Under the pieces are notes generated by a model. It was not told where the DNA came from. It saw nothing but the letters and a program-made list of their open reading frames with translations, and ran no database searches. From Plectrocnemia conspersa (lineage: Eukaryota > Arthropoda > Insecta > Trichoptera > Polycentropodidae), in the NCBI GenBank assembly GCA_009617715.1, contig VTFK01000332.1:558001-622000 (forward strand): a stretch of DNA of 64,000 nucleotides. Reading direction: 5' to 3'. Below are positions 35,871 through 49,164 of the stretch, one piece after another (the stretch's first letter is position 1; each line of letters starts with the position of its first letter). The translations under genes were made by a program, and so were the position numbers.

Positions 35871-38590
35871 ATATTAAATATATTATTTAATGACATATGA
35901 TCATACATATGTATATCTCAACAGCATGCACTAGCTACTAGGTAATTGATTAAGGCGTTCACATTGAAAGCCATTCTTGACCTCGCTTTCGCATCGATCT
36001 GTGTTGAGTTTAATTAATAGTAAACTTTCAATCAAGTTGTAAGTATCGTAAGTAAGTTTATGTTAACCTGCATTATTTATTAGCCATGCACTGTAGGTAA
36101 TCAATAAACTGCAAGGTGAAAATATCCGATGGATGAAAGGGTGTTTTCTTGAAAGATACGTTATATTATAATTAAGGAAACCTTTTAATTTGCTTGTTTA
36201 ATACACAAAGCACATATCCAAGATTAAACAAGAGTTTGTACGAAGTTCGTACGAGGGAAAACCGGTGGCCTATAAGTTGCATTTCATTATGGGTGGCTTA
36301 GGAAGATGCTTAATTGAAATAAATTACATCGTCTTCTCTCTCTATCCTTTGGCTCTTCGTCTAAAGCAAAAACACCGAAGCTCTGTTTCATTAAAGTTAA
36401 AATTTATTTAATTAAAATGATTAATAGACTGCGAACGAAACACTCAAAGGCCTATTTGTTGCAAGGCAGAAAGAATTTTTCACGGGGAAAGATCAAGTCT
36501 GGAAGCCGTCTAGCGTGAAGTGTGACAGAATTTTGATGTGTCTGTATCGCCGTTGATGCGTTTGTGTATTAGCTCTGCTAGATTAAAAATAAAACGACCG
36601 TACATCATTTTAGTCAAAGAGAAACCGCAATTAAATAAATCAGTTTTGCACCGTATTATTGTATACTTAACACCATTAAAAACTGTAAATATAATAGCTA
36701 ACACGGATCAAAGCAAGCTGATGCTTTTTTTTGTATCGTAAAAACTCACTAAGTATTTAAAACACATGAAGTAAATAGATTGATAAAAAAATAAAAATAG
36801 ATAATAATTTAATTCGCAAAATTAACTGTTATCAAAAATTTGAGAAATATAAAAGTAGTATCATGTAGTATATAAAATACTATGTTAGTACATTTCATTG
36901 TCATATTGATAAATCAATTTTGAGAGAATAGTTTTCTGTATTTTGATATTCAATTCTCTAACCCAAACTTGAGACACCACGCGTTTGGAGCTTTCAATGT
37001 AGAAGCGCGATATTCCAAATTTGAATTTCAACTTGAATTTTAAGAACCACTGTTCCAGATAGTAAATTATAATATTTTTACAATTTTAAGGCGTCTCGGC
37101 AGATGTTGCACGATGGATCATATTTTAATTTTGAAATTTCTCAGCCTCGCGCCACACGTAATTTAACCAGGGTACCTTCAAAACTATCCCTGTTACACGC
37201 GGCGCGTGACTGGAGCATAATACAAAATTGATGTCTCGCTGGTCTTTTCAGAGATATTTACGTATGTATAACTCTATATAATTTTGGGATTCTTGTCGGA
37301 CGTTCTGGGGTATTGAGAATTCGTAACCCGTTTTCGTTGAAACGTGACAAGACGTAAGGAAGTGAACCGAATACCTTTGCTCGCGAATTCAAGCAGAAAA
37401 ACCGTGCTGGAATCCACACGGGTGGAACGAGAGGTATATCCTGACTTTATCCAAGGCATATCCTGGCGTAACAGGTTGACTAGAAGGCGGAAAAAAACGG
37501 CCGAGAAAAATAATACCGAGGCTATTTTCGCATCGATCGGTTGCACCAAAGAAAGGGTTATTTGTTATTGCCTCGGTAGAAAATAGACAAAGAAACACAA
37601 TATAGATAGTTATATGAGTATGCATGTACTACAAACTGTATCACGCTTGTATTGGGTCATCAAAAAAGATGCTGTATTATACCGTTATTTTTTTTGTATG
37701 TATGTATGTTACAGTAAATGTGTATTATTCAGTGAAATTATAACATCACTAGAATAAATATTATGCTTTTTCCGGCATCTATTTTAGTTTCAAAGTCACA
37801 CCCCTTCGGTCTCGAAACACGAAAACTACATGACAGCTGATGAATAAGTACGCCCTGTAGTTTTTTAACCCTCCTCCTCAAGTTTCCAATAGCTTGATAT
37901 TAGTGGATACTTCTCGCAGTATTACAGTTCTATATGGTTTATTTTCATTATCAGAAATATTTTTTGATCAGGTAAATGAACGAAAACCGATGGCTTTTTA
38001 CTTGTTTATTTTTAATAAACTTATATAGTTTCTACTTTACACGGTTGTTTAGTAAAAAACGCGGTTTTCTTTCTTATAAGTCTTATATCTGTACCTATCA
38101 AATATCAATAAATAAAAAATAATAATTATAAATAATATTAGTAAACTCAAATATTTATATTCCCATGGAATATAATAAAACATAACTTGGTTTAAAATAT
38201 TAGTTTAAATATCTAATTAAAAAATTGCTCAAAAATATTGTTGTGTTTTATAAAACATACCTTTCAAAATGCATATGATAATATTTCTACATTAGTGTCG
38301 ACATTTATGAACAGATTAGAGTTTAGATGAATTAGCGTTTCACTGGAATTCCAGTGTTTCTTAAATTGTTAAAATTTTCTATATACATGTTATTAAATGC
38401 TTTTTAAAAAAGTAGCTTTCGATTATCGTGTAACTTGAAGCTCAATAATAGAAGGGCAATGTTAATTTTTTTATTTCACAAAATTATTTTTTTTAGTGTG
38501 CAGAGTAAAAAACATTTATTATAAAATTGTTCAATGGTTTATCTCAATATTTACACATAGTTTATATATAAAGATAAACAGACTGGATGA
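35871..38590. other. non-coding stretch
   Basis: No supported gene. ORFs on both strands at 37274-37625 overlap each other and match nothing recognisable; a short TGTA microsatellite lies near 37695-37710. Confidence 0.35.
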
Positions 38591-41125
38591 TACACAGGCG
38601 TGGCCATAATAATGGGGTACCACAATAAATGTGTTATATTTATTTATTTTATTTATTTTAGATTAAATTAAGACCATCGTGGCCTAACAGGTTACCCCAA
38701 TGCGCCACGATGGTCGAAAACAAATTTTAAATTTATAAAACATAAAAAAAAATATATATACATAAATATAAAAATACTTAAACATAACAAAAAAAAATTA
38801 TAAAATATTAAAATTAAATGAAATAAACCGGATCAGCTCGTCGTAGCTGACATTAAATAGGTCAATATGTAATGCCAGCGTATTAAGGAGCCGGATGGCC
38901 ACAGCCATAGGCGAGTCGGCAAGTGCGGATGTCCTAGCCCTAACGGTCATCAAAGAGGTCTCGATCGTGATTCTCGAAAATGTTCAGGAACCCAAAACTG
39001 GAATTCCTCGAGAATAGCTGGATTGTCGACAGCACCTTTTAGTAATTTAAAAAAATGCTTAGCGACATACAGCTTTCTGCGAGAACTCAGCGAATCATAT
39101 CCCAACGCTCCTAAAAAAGAAAGGCGCTGGGATATAAGTACGGATAATAACCAAATGTCCTTTTGTAAAGGTATCTTAAATACCTTTTTTTTGAATTTTT
39201 CCACTAAAAGGGAATATTTGGCTATTCGGGGATTCCAAATTATAGATCCCGATTCAAGAATGCTACGAACTAAGGTGTCATAGAGGATGCGAATAACTGA
39301 CGGATCGTCAAAGTGAAAGGCATTCCTCATAACAAAGCCGAGCATCTTGGAAGATTTATCACAGACGTCGTGTATGTAGAGAGAACCTCCATTTGCTCTC
39401 GAAAGTGATTCCGAGATCTTTAATGGAAGTTTCTTAGTCAAAATGTTACCACCGAGATGGTAGAAATAAGCTGATGGCGAACGGGATCGAGAAAATGACA
39501 CAGTATGGCACTTTCCGACACTAAAGGGCAGACGGTTAACGGAAGCCCATCTCCACAGAGAGTCTAAATCACTTTGTAGAGAAGGAGTCCGCAACAGATC
39601 GAATGCATTTATATAATTTTAAATCATCTGCGTACAGAAGAAAACTTGAATGTTTAATTGCAGTATTTATGTCATTAATAAATAACACAAAAAGCAGAGG
39701 TCCCAGATTGGATCCTTGAGGAACCCCCGAAGGGGTAAAATATAATATCATAAAAAACGTGAAAATATAAATAAAAATTCGACTAATGTTGCTTAAAGTG
39801 TTTATTTTAATTTACTTTTTAATGTTAAGTAGGCTCAACATTAGCTATAATTAGAGCTGCAACCGTTTTTGGGACACTGTCAACTAATGACAATTTTCTC
39901 CATTCCATCTGCAATTTTTCTCACAGCTTAGTTTTGGGTTTAGGCCATAAATGCTCTATAGGATTTAGGTGTGGTGACTGTATAGGCCATCCTAAAAGCG
40001 TCAAACTCATTGACACAAACTAAGCCCTTATTTTAGCGAAGAATGGCATGGAGCGTTTTCTTGCTGAAATCGGATAATAGCGTGGTCTGTACTTAGAAAT
40101 ATTTTTCAGTAGAAATCCATTAGAGTGGATTTCAACATTGAAATATAAATGTCACTATTCATACTACTCTCGCAATTGTACTGTTTCATACCTCTGCTGC
40201 TGGCATGAAACCCCAGACCATAACGCTTCCGCCACTATATTTGACTTTGGGTACTACGCAATCAGTAAAATATTCTTTCTGGCTTTTCGACGCACGTGTA
40301 CTATACCAGGGATCGCAAAAACTTAAAATATTGTTAGAAGAAGAAGGATTATTTAAAAAAAATATTGTTTTGAATTTTTTTGAATAAGTTCGGTTTTAAA
40401 TATTTTGTTTTATTGTAACCAATTTAACTTTGAAATTATCTTAAAGTTGGTTTAACCGGGCCAATTAACTTTCGCCTAACCTTCAGATGTCCAATCTCGA
40501 TGTTTCCGGGTCCACTCTAACCTTCGAGTTTTATTTATTTCTGAAAGCTATGGTTTATGTCGGACTTTACAACGTCAGAGTTCCACATTGTTGAGACTTC
40601 TTCTCACCGTCTTCAGCAGCCATCTTTAATGACATTTTTTGACAATTTTTAAGGGAGTTGCGAACCAAGATTTGATGTTCTATCGTTGTCTTTCAGTTCT
40701 TGACTTTGATTTGTAAGAACCATATTCGTTAAACCGTTTCAAAACATTTTGGACAGCGTGTCATGAACAATAAATGTGTTTTTTAATTTCCGATATAATT
40801 AGTCAATAATATGCAATAAAATTATATTCGCTCTTTTTGCTTAACTTTATTCGCGGTTTTTTTACCTTTTTTGTATATTATTTAAAATAAATTATTGAAT
40901 AAAAAAAATATAACGATAAATAAAGGCCATTTAAGCGAGACTGGATAATTTAACCTGCAATATTTTTTTAAAATTTAAGTGAGTAAATAAAAACGGTTAA
41001 TTTATTTGTATAGTGCTCAGAATTACGGTTAAAATTACGTGCTAAAATATTTCAGTCAGACTATGCACTTGTAAAGAGTTACATACCATTTTAAGGAGTG
41101 CCTAATTTTTATGACCAAGGATGTA
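38591..41125 (-). mobile_element. Tc1-type transposon, broken, with nested insertion
   Basis: Ends: TACACAGGCGTGGCCATAAT at 38591 and, reversed, TACATCCTTGGTCATAAAAA at 41125, an imperfect terminal inverted repeat with TA at each edge. The minus strand carries Tc1 transposase pieces in order: KPWFSEINKTRRLEWTRKH (near 40560-40500), VKYSGGSVMVWGFM (near 40245-40205), GWPIQSPHLNPIEHLWPKP (about 39990-39935), and VDSVPKTVAALI before the stop near 39828. Several frameshifts and stops make it inactive. A non-LTR retrotransposon (38640-39755) lies between the transposase end and the left terminus. Confidence 0.85.
38640..39755 (-). mobile_element. 5'-truncated non-LTR retrotransposon (family 1) nested in Tc1
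   Basis: The best copy of family 1 in the window. The minus strand reads SGVPQGSNLGPLLFVLFIND and FLLYADDLKLYKC (39751-39569), then after a frameshift near 39590 an open 214-codon piece to 38950 with SVGKCHTVSFSRSRS, MLGFVMRNAFHF, RILYDTLVRSILESGSIIWN and the C-terminus FWVPEHFRESRSRPL. These are RT palm and thumb segments of a Jockey/CR1-like element. The 3' UTR carries an inverted pair CATCGTGG/CCACGATGG (38673-38715) and ends in an (AAAT)n-type tail at 38640-38662. It is truncated at the 5' side, as usual for target-primed insertion. Confidence 0.85.
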
Positions 41126-43467
41126 TATTGTTTTTCATATAAAATATTATTTATAAATTGCATATGATGTACTCTTATTGTTCAGTCATATTTTTTGTGC
41201 AAAATCACCTTCGTTTAATTAAAAATGTTAAGTATTGATTATAATAATCTAATTTAAAAAAAATAGTGTAATTTTATTTCTCTTAAGGTAGTTCAATTTA
41301 TTTAAGCCAATAATGTGTATGAAAAATAATTCTAAAGCAGGAAATTAAGATTTAATATATATTAGAAAAATATGTATTACTTTTCATGGGAAAGTTTTAA
41401 GCTTTAAATATATTTTAAAAATTTTAAAGTAAGAAAACATAATCTAACTAAGTAAGGAATACAATAAAATAAAATAAATTTATATGATAAATTCAGAAAA
41501 TGTATAAAATAATTAATATATTAAATAAATTTAAATCAATTTTTGATAAAGGTTAAAAACTAAATTCCAACTTTAAGCTACGTGGAATAAATTTGTCGGA
41601 ACCAAATTCCAGTTCAGTGCACATTCTAGTTGCGTATTATCATGTCACATTTTAGAGGCGAAGCTTTTGAATTCTCAGATATTTTCTTAAACTTACTTCG
41701 CATTCTTAGAATTTTCTTTGTATCTTTTGCGAAAAAATCTTATAAACGTTGTACTTTGACCGATATAAATTGCAAGAATTCACTCTGACGTTGTGCTTAT
41801 AACGATGGCTCAGTAAAATTTTCTACAAATGCGAACTGCACAAAGCATTGGAACAGTTGCATGTCTATTGTGTTGGAAATACTATGGTTTAGTTATATAA
41901 AAATATAAGGATACACTTTATTTGTAGTTAACATATATTTTTAAATACACAAAACTGCCGTGAGTAAGTTTCTACGTATATAAAAATTCAAGTGTGCAAT
42001 TTTCTGTTGCAAGATAGAAGAAGCTTCTGTTGCATCGTAAAACGTTCAACATCCACCACATAAAGTAAGAAGATGCACCGGAAAGGCTTCGAGGCCCATC
42101 GCTTAAATATTGTAGTAAGTTTCCCGTGCATAAAACATGGCTTGACTGCTCGCTTATAATTTATTAGACGAGCACAGTTAAAAGTCCTATACTCACTAAG
42201 GATGACGTATGTGCAATTCATGTGTACCGTTTTTGTCCTTCGATTTGTCGCGAACATTATAACAAATCATCATTATTTTGGAGTTTTTACTCTTCAACGA
42301 ACATTTAGTTCTCTTGTCATCAATAATATTAATTTATCTACAATAATGTGCTTTATCATTATAATCACAAACTATTAATTACATTATTATTTCTTTTATT
42401 TTAAAAATTGTTTAAAAATATTCGAGAAAAAAATAGAATTAAAATAATAATTTTTATTTCTCAAAAAATAAAAAACATCTAAAAAATGGAGCGCCTACAT
42501 TAACCGAAGTGTACTTATTACACTTTCATATTTGCTACTAAATAAATATAAAAATTAAACAATTAAAAAAATTAAACTTTCTCAAGCATAGAATATTTTA
42601 TAGTAAGCAATAATAATAGGCAAAGCGTTTTTTAAAGTTTGTGAATATGTGTTTTAGCAACGAAGGATGGGTTAAGCTTTCGCGTGGAGCATATGCAGGT
42701 GGCCGCCATTTTATTTATGGGCGCCATCTTGCCGTCGACCATTTCGAATTTCAAATGAGCAACGAAATGGCCGCAACGTGGCAACCAAAGCCATTTGTAT
42801 GTTTCGCCTCGGAATAATAAATAACGAGAGCCAGCGTTGCGATATTGTCAATAATTATATATGCATGTAATATGTAATTAACATTCGATTTTCGCTATAA
42901 ATTTTATGAAACACGACCATAAATGTTATCCCAAAAATGAAATAATTATAGGGGTTGTAGTATTGGGACAATTTTCAGATGCAGATACCAAATTTATGCT
43001 TTTAAAGTATGCAAAAAAATGAAATTTAATATAAAGCATTGCAAATATTTATTTAAATAAAATCTAATTATGTATATGTACATATGTATATCTAATTATA
43101 CCTATTATATGATATATACATATTCATTTTTTAATCTGTCTTTTCATTCTGATATTCAGCAAAACTTTTATCATTAAATTTGACTAAGTTAATCGTCCAT
43201 CAGCGATCGCTCAGGATTACTATGAAGCAATTATTATTTTTATTTAATTGTAGACCTCTCGTAATAAAATTGTCTTTCATTGTATTTCTGTTTCATGCTT
43301 AAAAATAGTAATTAGCTTAAATCTAATAAAAAATAAGAATATTTAACAAAACGTTTGTGATTATAATTTTAAGGAAAAAATATTACACTTTTTACAGTTT
43401 AAGCGAAAAAAATACAGGAAATAAACAACCTTATTCATTAAAGTTTTTAATTGCAAAGATTCAGTTT
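41126..43467. other. non-coding stretch
   Basis: AT-rich, no exon supported. A GC-richer block near 42640-42850 contains the GCCAT motif cluster listed separately. Confidence 0.4.
42705..42797. promoter_or_regulatory. cluster of four GCCAT (Pho/YY1-type) sites
   Basis: Within 93 bp: GCCATTTT (42705-42712), GCCATCTT (42723-42730), GAAATGGC (42764-42771, reverse) and GCCATTTG (42790-42797). GCCAT is the core recognised by Pleiohomeotic/YY1, the anchor of insect Polycomb response elements. Their clustering in a GC-richer island inside a long gene-poor region suggests a regulatory element; function is inferred only. Confidence 0.35.
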
Positions 43468-44520
43468 TTAGCCACTGCTTTTTCTTTTAATTTTAAATCT
43501 AATTAATTTATTAATCGATGGAGTAAGTTCAATATTATTATGAAATTTTTTACGAGACGGTACTGATGATATTTTAGTTTGTTCGATTACGGTTGTTAAA
43601 TTATTAATGCCATCGCCGGTAGTTTTAGTGTTCATTGGGGCATAGTTACCTAACCACTGTACAGGACTCGACAATACACTTGAAACCTTTCCAATCAGTA
43701 TTGTTATAATCAAAGACAATTTTATGGATAACTAAGCCCCACAATCTAGTGTAAAAAACACAGAAAGGTGGTACGAGGACAGAGCTTAAATGCATTGCAT
43801 ATCTGAGATCTGAGAATAACTATTAAATAACGCAATATGCAGTTGGTGATTTTTAAAGCTTAAAATCGTATCCGTGTCATTGAAAAGTGTCGTCTCGGAT
43901 AAATTCACACCGGAACAATTCCAATGCAAGTGTCTGGCTTTGAGATCTTCGGTTAAAATAACCAAGTCCCCAAGAGAAAACACATAAATTCATACCCAAT
44001 GACAATTATTATATTTGTATTTTTATGTTCAATTGGCATCGCCATGGTTTCTAGCTTAGTTGTGTGTGTTTTATTGATTTATTTACAAATATCGCGGTTT
44101 TATAGTATATGTTTCAGTGACAACGAAAATATAAATTTTGTACTTAGTAATTAGTAGTTCTAGTTCTTTAGTTTTACATCGGATTCCATAGGAATTATCT
44201 TCTGGAGAACGATAGTATCCTGCATTGGTTATATAATCTGGGGAGGGTTCCTCAGGCTGTCTGATTTGTGGGACCGGGTTTTCATTAAAAGCCATAATAA
44301 CTGTCTTCATCAAAGGTTGAACAGGTAGTTCTGTTTATAGTTGGCAAGTCTGATGTATATATCAAGTCTAGTACTGACCCTAGTACACTGCTTTGAGGTA
44401 CTCCAAATTTTATTGAGCAGACAAAAGATTTTTTACCTTGATATTTTACTATAAAATATTTATTGCTCAGATATGACTATATAATTTCATACATATGCTG
44501 AAGTAGTGTCATTTTGATTT
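43468..44520 (-). mobile_element. non-LTR retrotransposon (family 2): endonuclease and RT pieces
   Basis: Minus-strand ORFs resemble an APE-type endonuclease: 44313-44083 (TKELELLITKYKIYIFVVTET, parallel to the N-terminal strand with the catalytic E-T), 43983-43786 (GDLVILTEDLKARHLHWNCSG, parallel to G-D-F-N-A-K-H-x-x-W-x-C), and 43719-43468, the basic linker to RT (ELTPSINKLIRFKIKRK). In place of the catalytic D-F-N it has E-D-L-K, so the enzyme is dead. Just right, 44335-44410 (minus) reads FGVPQSSVLGSVLDLIYTSDLP, an RT motif out of its normal order: RT sits on the 5' side of the endonuclease, so two fragments or a rearrangement are present. Confidence 0.7.
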
Positions 44521-44924
44521 TAAATTTAATCCCATATACTACTCTTTGTCGTTATTTCAATCGTAGTTTGACTTATGTCTAGAACAGCATCTGAGCAATA
44601 AATATATAAATATGTTTCTATATTTTATTAAATATATTTCATATCTTTTTAAAATAGACAGAGAGTACATACAAGTAGTATATAAAATATTATATGTTAA
44701 GCGAGCTATCTTTTGTTAATCTTGGAAATTAATCAATTTATAAATTTATTACTTTCTCAAAATCTAAAGATTTTGAAAAATCTTTTGACAAGGCTTGGTA
44801 ATGTATTATTTAAAAAAAAGTCAAGCCTCAGTTGCTCGGATGATTAAATCTTGTTATTTTCAAGTTATTTAAGCGACCGTAGACAGTTTTTGACCTATAA
44901 TAATAATTAAATAATGAAAGAATA

Positions 44925-45190
44925 ATTCCTCAAGGGTCCAGCCTTGGTCGTCTGACCTTCGTGTTATTTATTAATGACATGAATATCGCCATCTGACTCA
45001 TTAATATTATGGCATTACATATTAATCTATTTAATGTTAGTTACGAGAAGTTGGGCAAGTTCGTATCGTTTAATTTTATTATTTTATGTTTTTTTTTATT
45101 AATATGTATTTTTTTATCATTTTCAAATCATCGTGGTGCATTAGTGTTATCTATCAGGGCACGATGGTCTTAATTTAATTAAAATAAATA
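44925..45190 (+). mobile_element. non-LTR retrotransposon (family 1) with internal deletion
   Basis: RT motif PQGSSLGRLTFVLFINDMN at about 44930-44985 is followed at once by sequence matching the element's 3' UTR, including ATCGTGGTGCAT..GGGCACGATGGT (45130-45172) and an AATAAATAAATTAG tail. Most of the RT C-terminal region is missing. Confidence 0.7.
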
Positions 45191-45279
45191 AATTAGTAAA
45201 TGTATAGAAAGCTATATTCACAAATCTGGGATATTTTGATAATTTTTTTTTTCAGAGAAATTATTAATACGGGGTAGCT

Positions 45280-45860
45280 CTGTTAAATCCGGAACTGTCC
45301 CTCGTAATCCAGGACGTATTAAACATCCCCTTGAGCTTAATAGTCGATAGTGCGTAATACTTCGGCGGGCTTAATACTTCGTGACAAATTTATTCTTTGG
45401 TTTTAAACCTCGTATGAATTTCGCTCTTCAAAGCTTTTCCACTAGATTACCCATCACGCGCCACAAGTCTACGGCCAACGCCCCCCGAAGACGAACCAAA
45501 GGCCTAATAAGGCCAAAACGCCACCTATTTTCGACGGGAATGGTGCCTCAATAAATAATAGTGCTACACCCCCGCAGAGTCATAACGAATAACGACGCTC
45601 TTAGCGATGCCGCTTTCGTAAATTATTCAACGATCGAGATGAAGGACTGTCGAAAGGACCGTCTTGGGTCAAAGGCAATGGTATAATTCATGACGGCTGG
45701 ATGTTGTTTCAAAGTTTGCCAGGACTAGCAACGTCAGTTAAAGATGCTAATTAACGCGATGCTTATTCCAGAGTCACAAGGTGCTTGATTGGTTAATGTA
45801 TTCATAGTTGAAATAATAACGCGGCGGTGGCGCGAAGAGTTGTAAATAATTTTATGGATG
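45280..45860. other. GC-richer non-coding island
   Basis: About 580 bp of markedly higher G+C than its surroundings without a long ORF or any repeat I recognise. Such islands in long insect introns are often conserved regulatory sequence; that is inference. Confidence 0.3.
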
Positions 45861-46921
45861 GATTGAGCCCATATGTACATGAATGCAGTTATACATGCAA
45901 GATGTTCATTATCTATAGAAGTGTTTCTGTCACAAAATTTTTAAGAAAACTCGAAAAAATATTTGTTGTGAAATAAAAAAGTGTCTTAGAAATAATGATA
46001 GTAAAAATGCACAATATTATAAATAATACAAATAAAAATCGCGTATTAGAAAATTATTAATTAATTTAGAACAGAGATAGTAATAGTAACCAAAAAATCT
46101 TTGAGAGTAATAACAAGGAGAAAAATTATAATCTATCAAACATAATGTAAACTTAAAAAACTATTAAAAAATCTGTGTGACAAAATTTGTTTTGAGATAA
46201 AATTTATTTTTTTCGAGGATTTATTTATAATAATATATATTTATTATATTATAAAAATCCCAAGTCTCGAAAACTCCTAAAATTATTCAGATAAAGTTAT
46301 GATTCTTGGGGTTTTAAAAAAGGTCGTTAATCAGTTAGATTGCCGAATCTCTTATAATTGCCGTAGACGTTTTAAAAATAGCCATAAATTAAATTAAAAT
46401 AAATATATTAGTTTGTGGCTGTTGCTAAAATAGTTAATTTTTTGTCTTTGTGTATGTCAAAATTTAAAAACAAACACAACGTTTGAGTCACAGTAAAAAC
46501 TACTACCATAACAGCTTGATTTTTCGTTAAATATGTTGTTGGAAAGCTATATTGAATAAAAATTAAATGCTATAAGCAATGCCTCAATTAAAAAGTTTAC
46601 CTTTTTCTTATTTTGCCACAAAGATAAGATAATTAAATTAATTAGTAAAATTACGCAATGCTAATAAATAAGTAAGTTTTGTTTTTGAAAACTTTAATAA
46701 AAATGCGATAAGGAAATAATTAAAAATTTAATTTGCATTTTTTTTTTTAAATAAAATAATATTTGGTTGTGTTTTGTGTGCTCTATATAATATTTAATAC
46801 TAAAATTAAAATTATTGTTTTCGCACTTATGCTGTCAATTCTGCTAAGACATAGTTTTTTTCCAGTCGTCATTATTAAAAAAACTTTTCGAGCTCTGCTC
46901 CAAACCAGTGTGTGTTTTTAC

Positions 46922-47236
46922 CAGGGCTGTGGAGTCGTTAAATAAAAACACGACTCCGACTCCGACTCCGATTCCGATATTTACCAACAACACGACTTCC
47001 GTTTCCGACTCCGACTCAAAAAAGTTTAATTTTATCAGGTATTTTGATGTTTTTTTCTACACGTTTATTATTCATACGCTATACACATTCATTATTACGC
47101 AATTAAAAAATTCATAAATTTAATAATTTAAAATAAAACTCATTTTTTCACGACTCCGACTCCGACTCCAACTCCGGCCAAAACACCACGACTCCACGAC
47201 TCCAACTCCGACTCCGACTCCGACTCCACAGCCCTG
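46922..47236. mobile_element. hAT MITE with GACTCC microsatellite-like ends
   Basis: Terminal inverted repeat CAGGGCTGTGGAGTCG at both ends, then arrays of CGACTC/CGACTCCGA. Flanks are GTTTTTAC (46914-46921) and GTTTTACT (47237-47244), an 8-bp target duplication with one base slipped in the T run. This end sequence is widespread in arthropod genomes as a hAT-type MITE. A relic of the same GGAGTCGGAGTCGG word lies at 60282-60297. Confidence 0.75.
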
Positions 47237-47244
47237 GTTTTACT

Positions 47245-49113
47245 TAGGATTTAAGTATTCTCGAGTTTGTATCAGAAATATACCCTTTTTTGGAGGAATT
47301 TATTTATTTACTATTAAAATCACATTTGTGAGTAAAATAGCAAAGATGAAGTGTATATGTATATTTAAATATCAGTAGATAAAAGTGTAATATTACTAGC
47401 TCGATATTTGAAAACTTTACTCGATCTACCAGATTGCTTCAAAATAGCAGCAATTGTAAAAATAAAAAAATTTAAGCTACGGTAAAAATCGTAGAATAAA
47501 AATTAAATAATTTAAGAACTTTTTGTTGTAAAAAGCAAAAAATATTTATTAGAAATTTAAATAAAATATTAATAAATATGTTGGAACTAACAAGTTAAAT
47601 GCAAATTATTTTTAATAAAATTAAAATCACATAGAAACAACGAATTTATTTTTATTGCCACTTGTATGTAATTATTATTTTACGTGTTGCTCATAAGTAA
47701 TACACATGTATTGTATTTAGGATAAATATGGAGCGATTAAAATAAATAAAGGTCATTAACCAGTCGTCACAACGACACACCGTCATATTATTGCTGGAGC
47801 ATCTACGCTTCAGGAGGACAGGGTAAATTTTTTTTTGCTATTTTTTGTCATTTACGTTGGTTATATTATCTAAATTTGAGGACAGACTAACTGCCACAGT
47901 CTTAATGATATTGACATGAAACTTGCTCTTAAAATATCTCGGCTAAGTTCGTTTCAAAATTATAAAAAATTATAACTTTATTAAAAAAATGAAAAACATT
48001 AATATAATAAATAAAAAAATATATTTTTCTAAAAAAGCATTAAAGAAATTCAAAAATTCAAAACTCTGTTAAAAAATTATGCTATAAAATATAAATCAAA
48101 ATGTAATTACATCTAGTAGTCACTTAACCTTTGAACACCAATTAACTCATATTTAATGGGGTGTTGATGTTTGGTTATGTGAGGTTTGCCTTGTCATGGA
48201 TTCCTTTTAAAAGTAAAAAGTCGAAAAACGTTTGAAAAAATATATAACATTGCAATAAAAAAGGTATATAAATTAAAAAAAAAGTCGTTCCTTCATTTAA
48301 AAAATCATAGAAAAAAAAAAACAAGTCAAAAAATGCAAAGGGTTCTAATGCATATTTTATGAAACCTCTGATTTTCAATGCTCATTGATGAGTGAAATTG
48401 TACCAGAATCCACGTAAACAGAATCGATTCTCAAGAAATTGAACCTCAAAGGAGTAACCGAATGAATTATTCAATTATTAAAATGTCACACTGACAAGCT
48501 TTTTGAAAACATATTAGAAAAATCAGCTTTTAAAATTGTTATCTAGTCTAAACAAGTCTGTTGATGGTGTAGCAAGATACAATCTGAATACGTTAAGATT
48601 ATCTTTGAGACATATGTGCTTCGATGCAATACCTAGGGTTCTATAAAACACACGGATAAAGAATATTCAGAGAAGCAGGAAAGCCTACGGTATGCAAATT
48701 CGATTAAGGGTATTGTGACTCGCGATTTTAACTTCGCGCCGAGTTTTCATGAATCTGCTTAGTGAGATAATATAGAATAGAGAAAAAGAGAACAAAAAAT
48801 TAAAATATATACAGCAAAAAACGGTCTGGAGATGTATGGAGCTTCGTTATTAACCAACTTTCGTGCACTCGTCGGAAAAATTTGCTGCGGAAACTCTACG
48901 CGAGGGAAAACTCGTCGGTGTAACGCGAAAAGTACTGAAATAAATATTTTCATGCTGTGAGTATATATTCAAATTGAATCCGAAAGGATAATTAATGCCT
49001 TTGGGCAATTAGCAGTTGACAATGTCCGCTGAAGTTTCGATATGCACTTTGAATTAGAATAGTTTGGACAAAAAATTGAATGAATATGATCGGTACACAA
49101 TTAAAAAGTTGTT
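47245..49113. other. non-coding stretch
   Basis: Highly AT-rich; nothing identified. Confidence 0.4.
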
Positions 49114-49164
49114 AAAAAGAACTTTATAGTATTGTTATAAAAACAATACTATAAAGTTCTTTTT
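49114..49164. repeat. perfect 23-bp inverted repeat
   Basis: Arms 49114-49136 and 49142-49164 pair perfectly around a 5-base loop, AT-rich. It may be a tiny foldback or an RNA hairpin. Confidence 0.85.

Noticed and set aside
37274..37625. ORFs on both strands (91, 80 and 78 codons)
   Set aside because: Mutual shadows without recognisable domains; no splice sites support them.
41988..42257. 89-codon minus-strand ORF
   Set aside because: No family resemblance, no conserved motif, no neighbouring exon.
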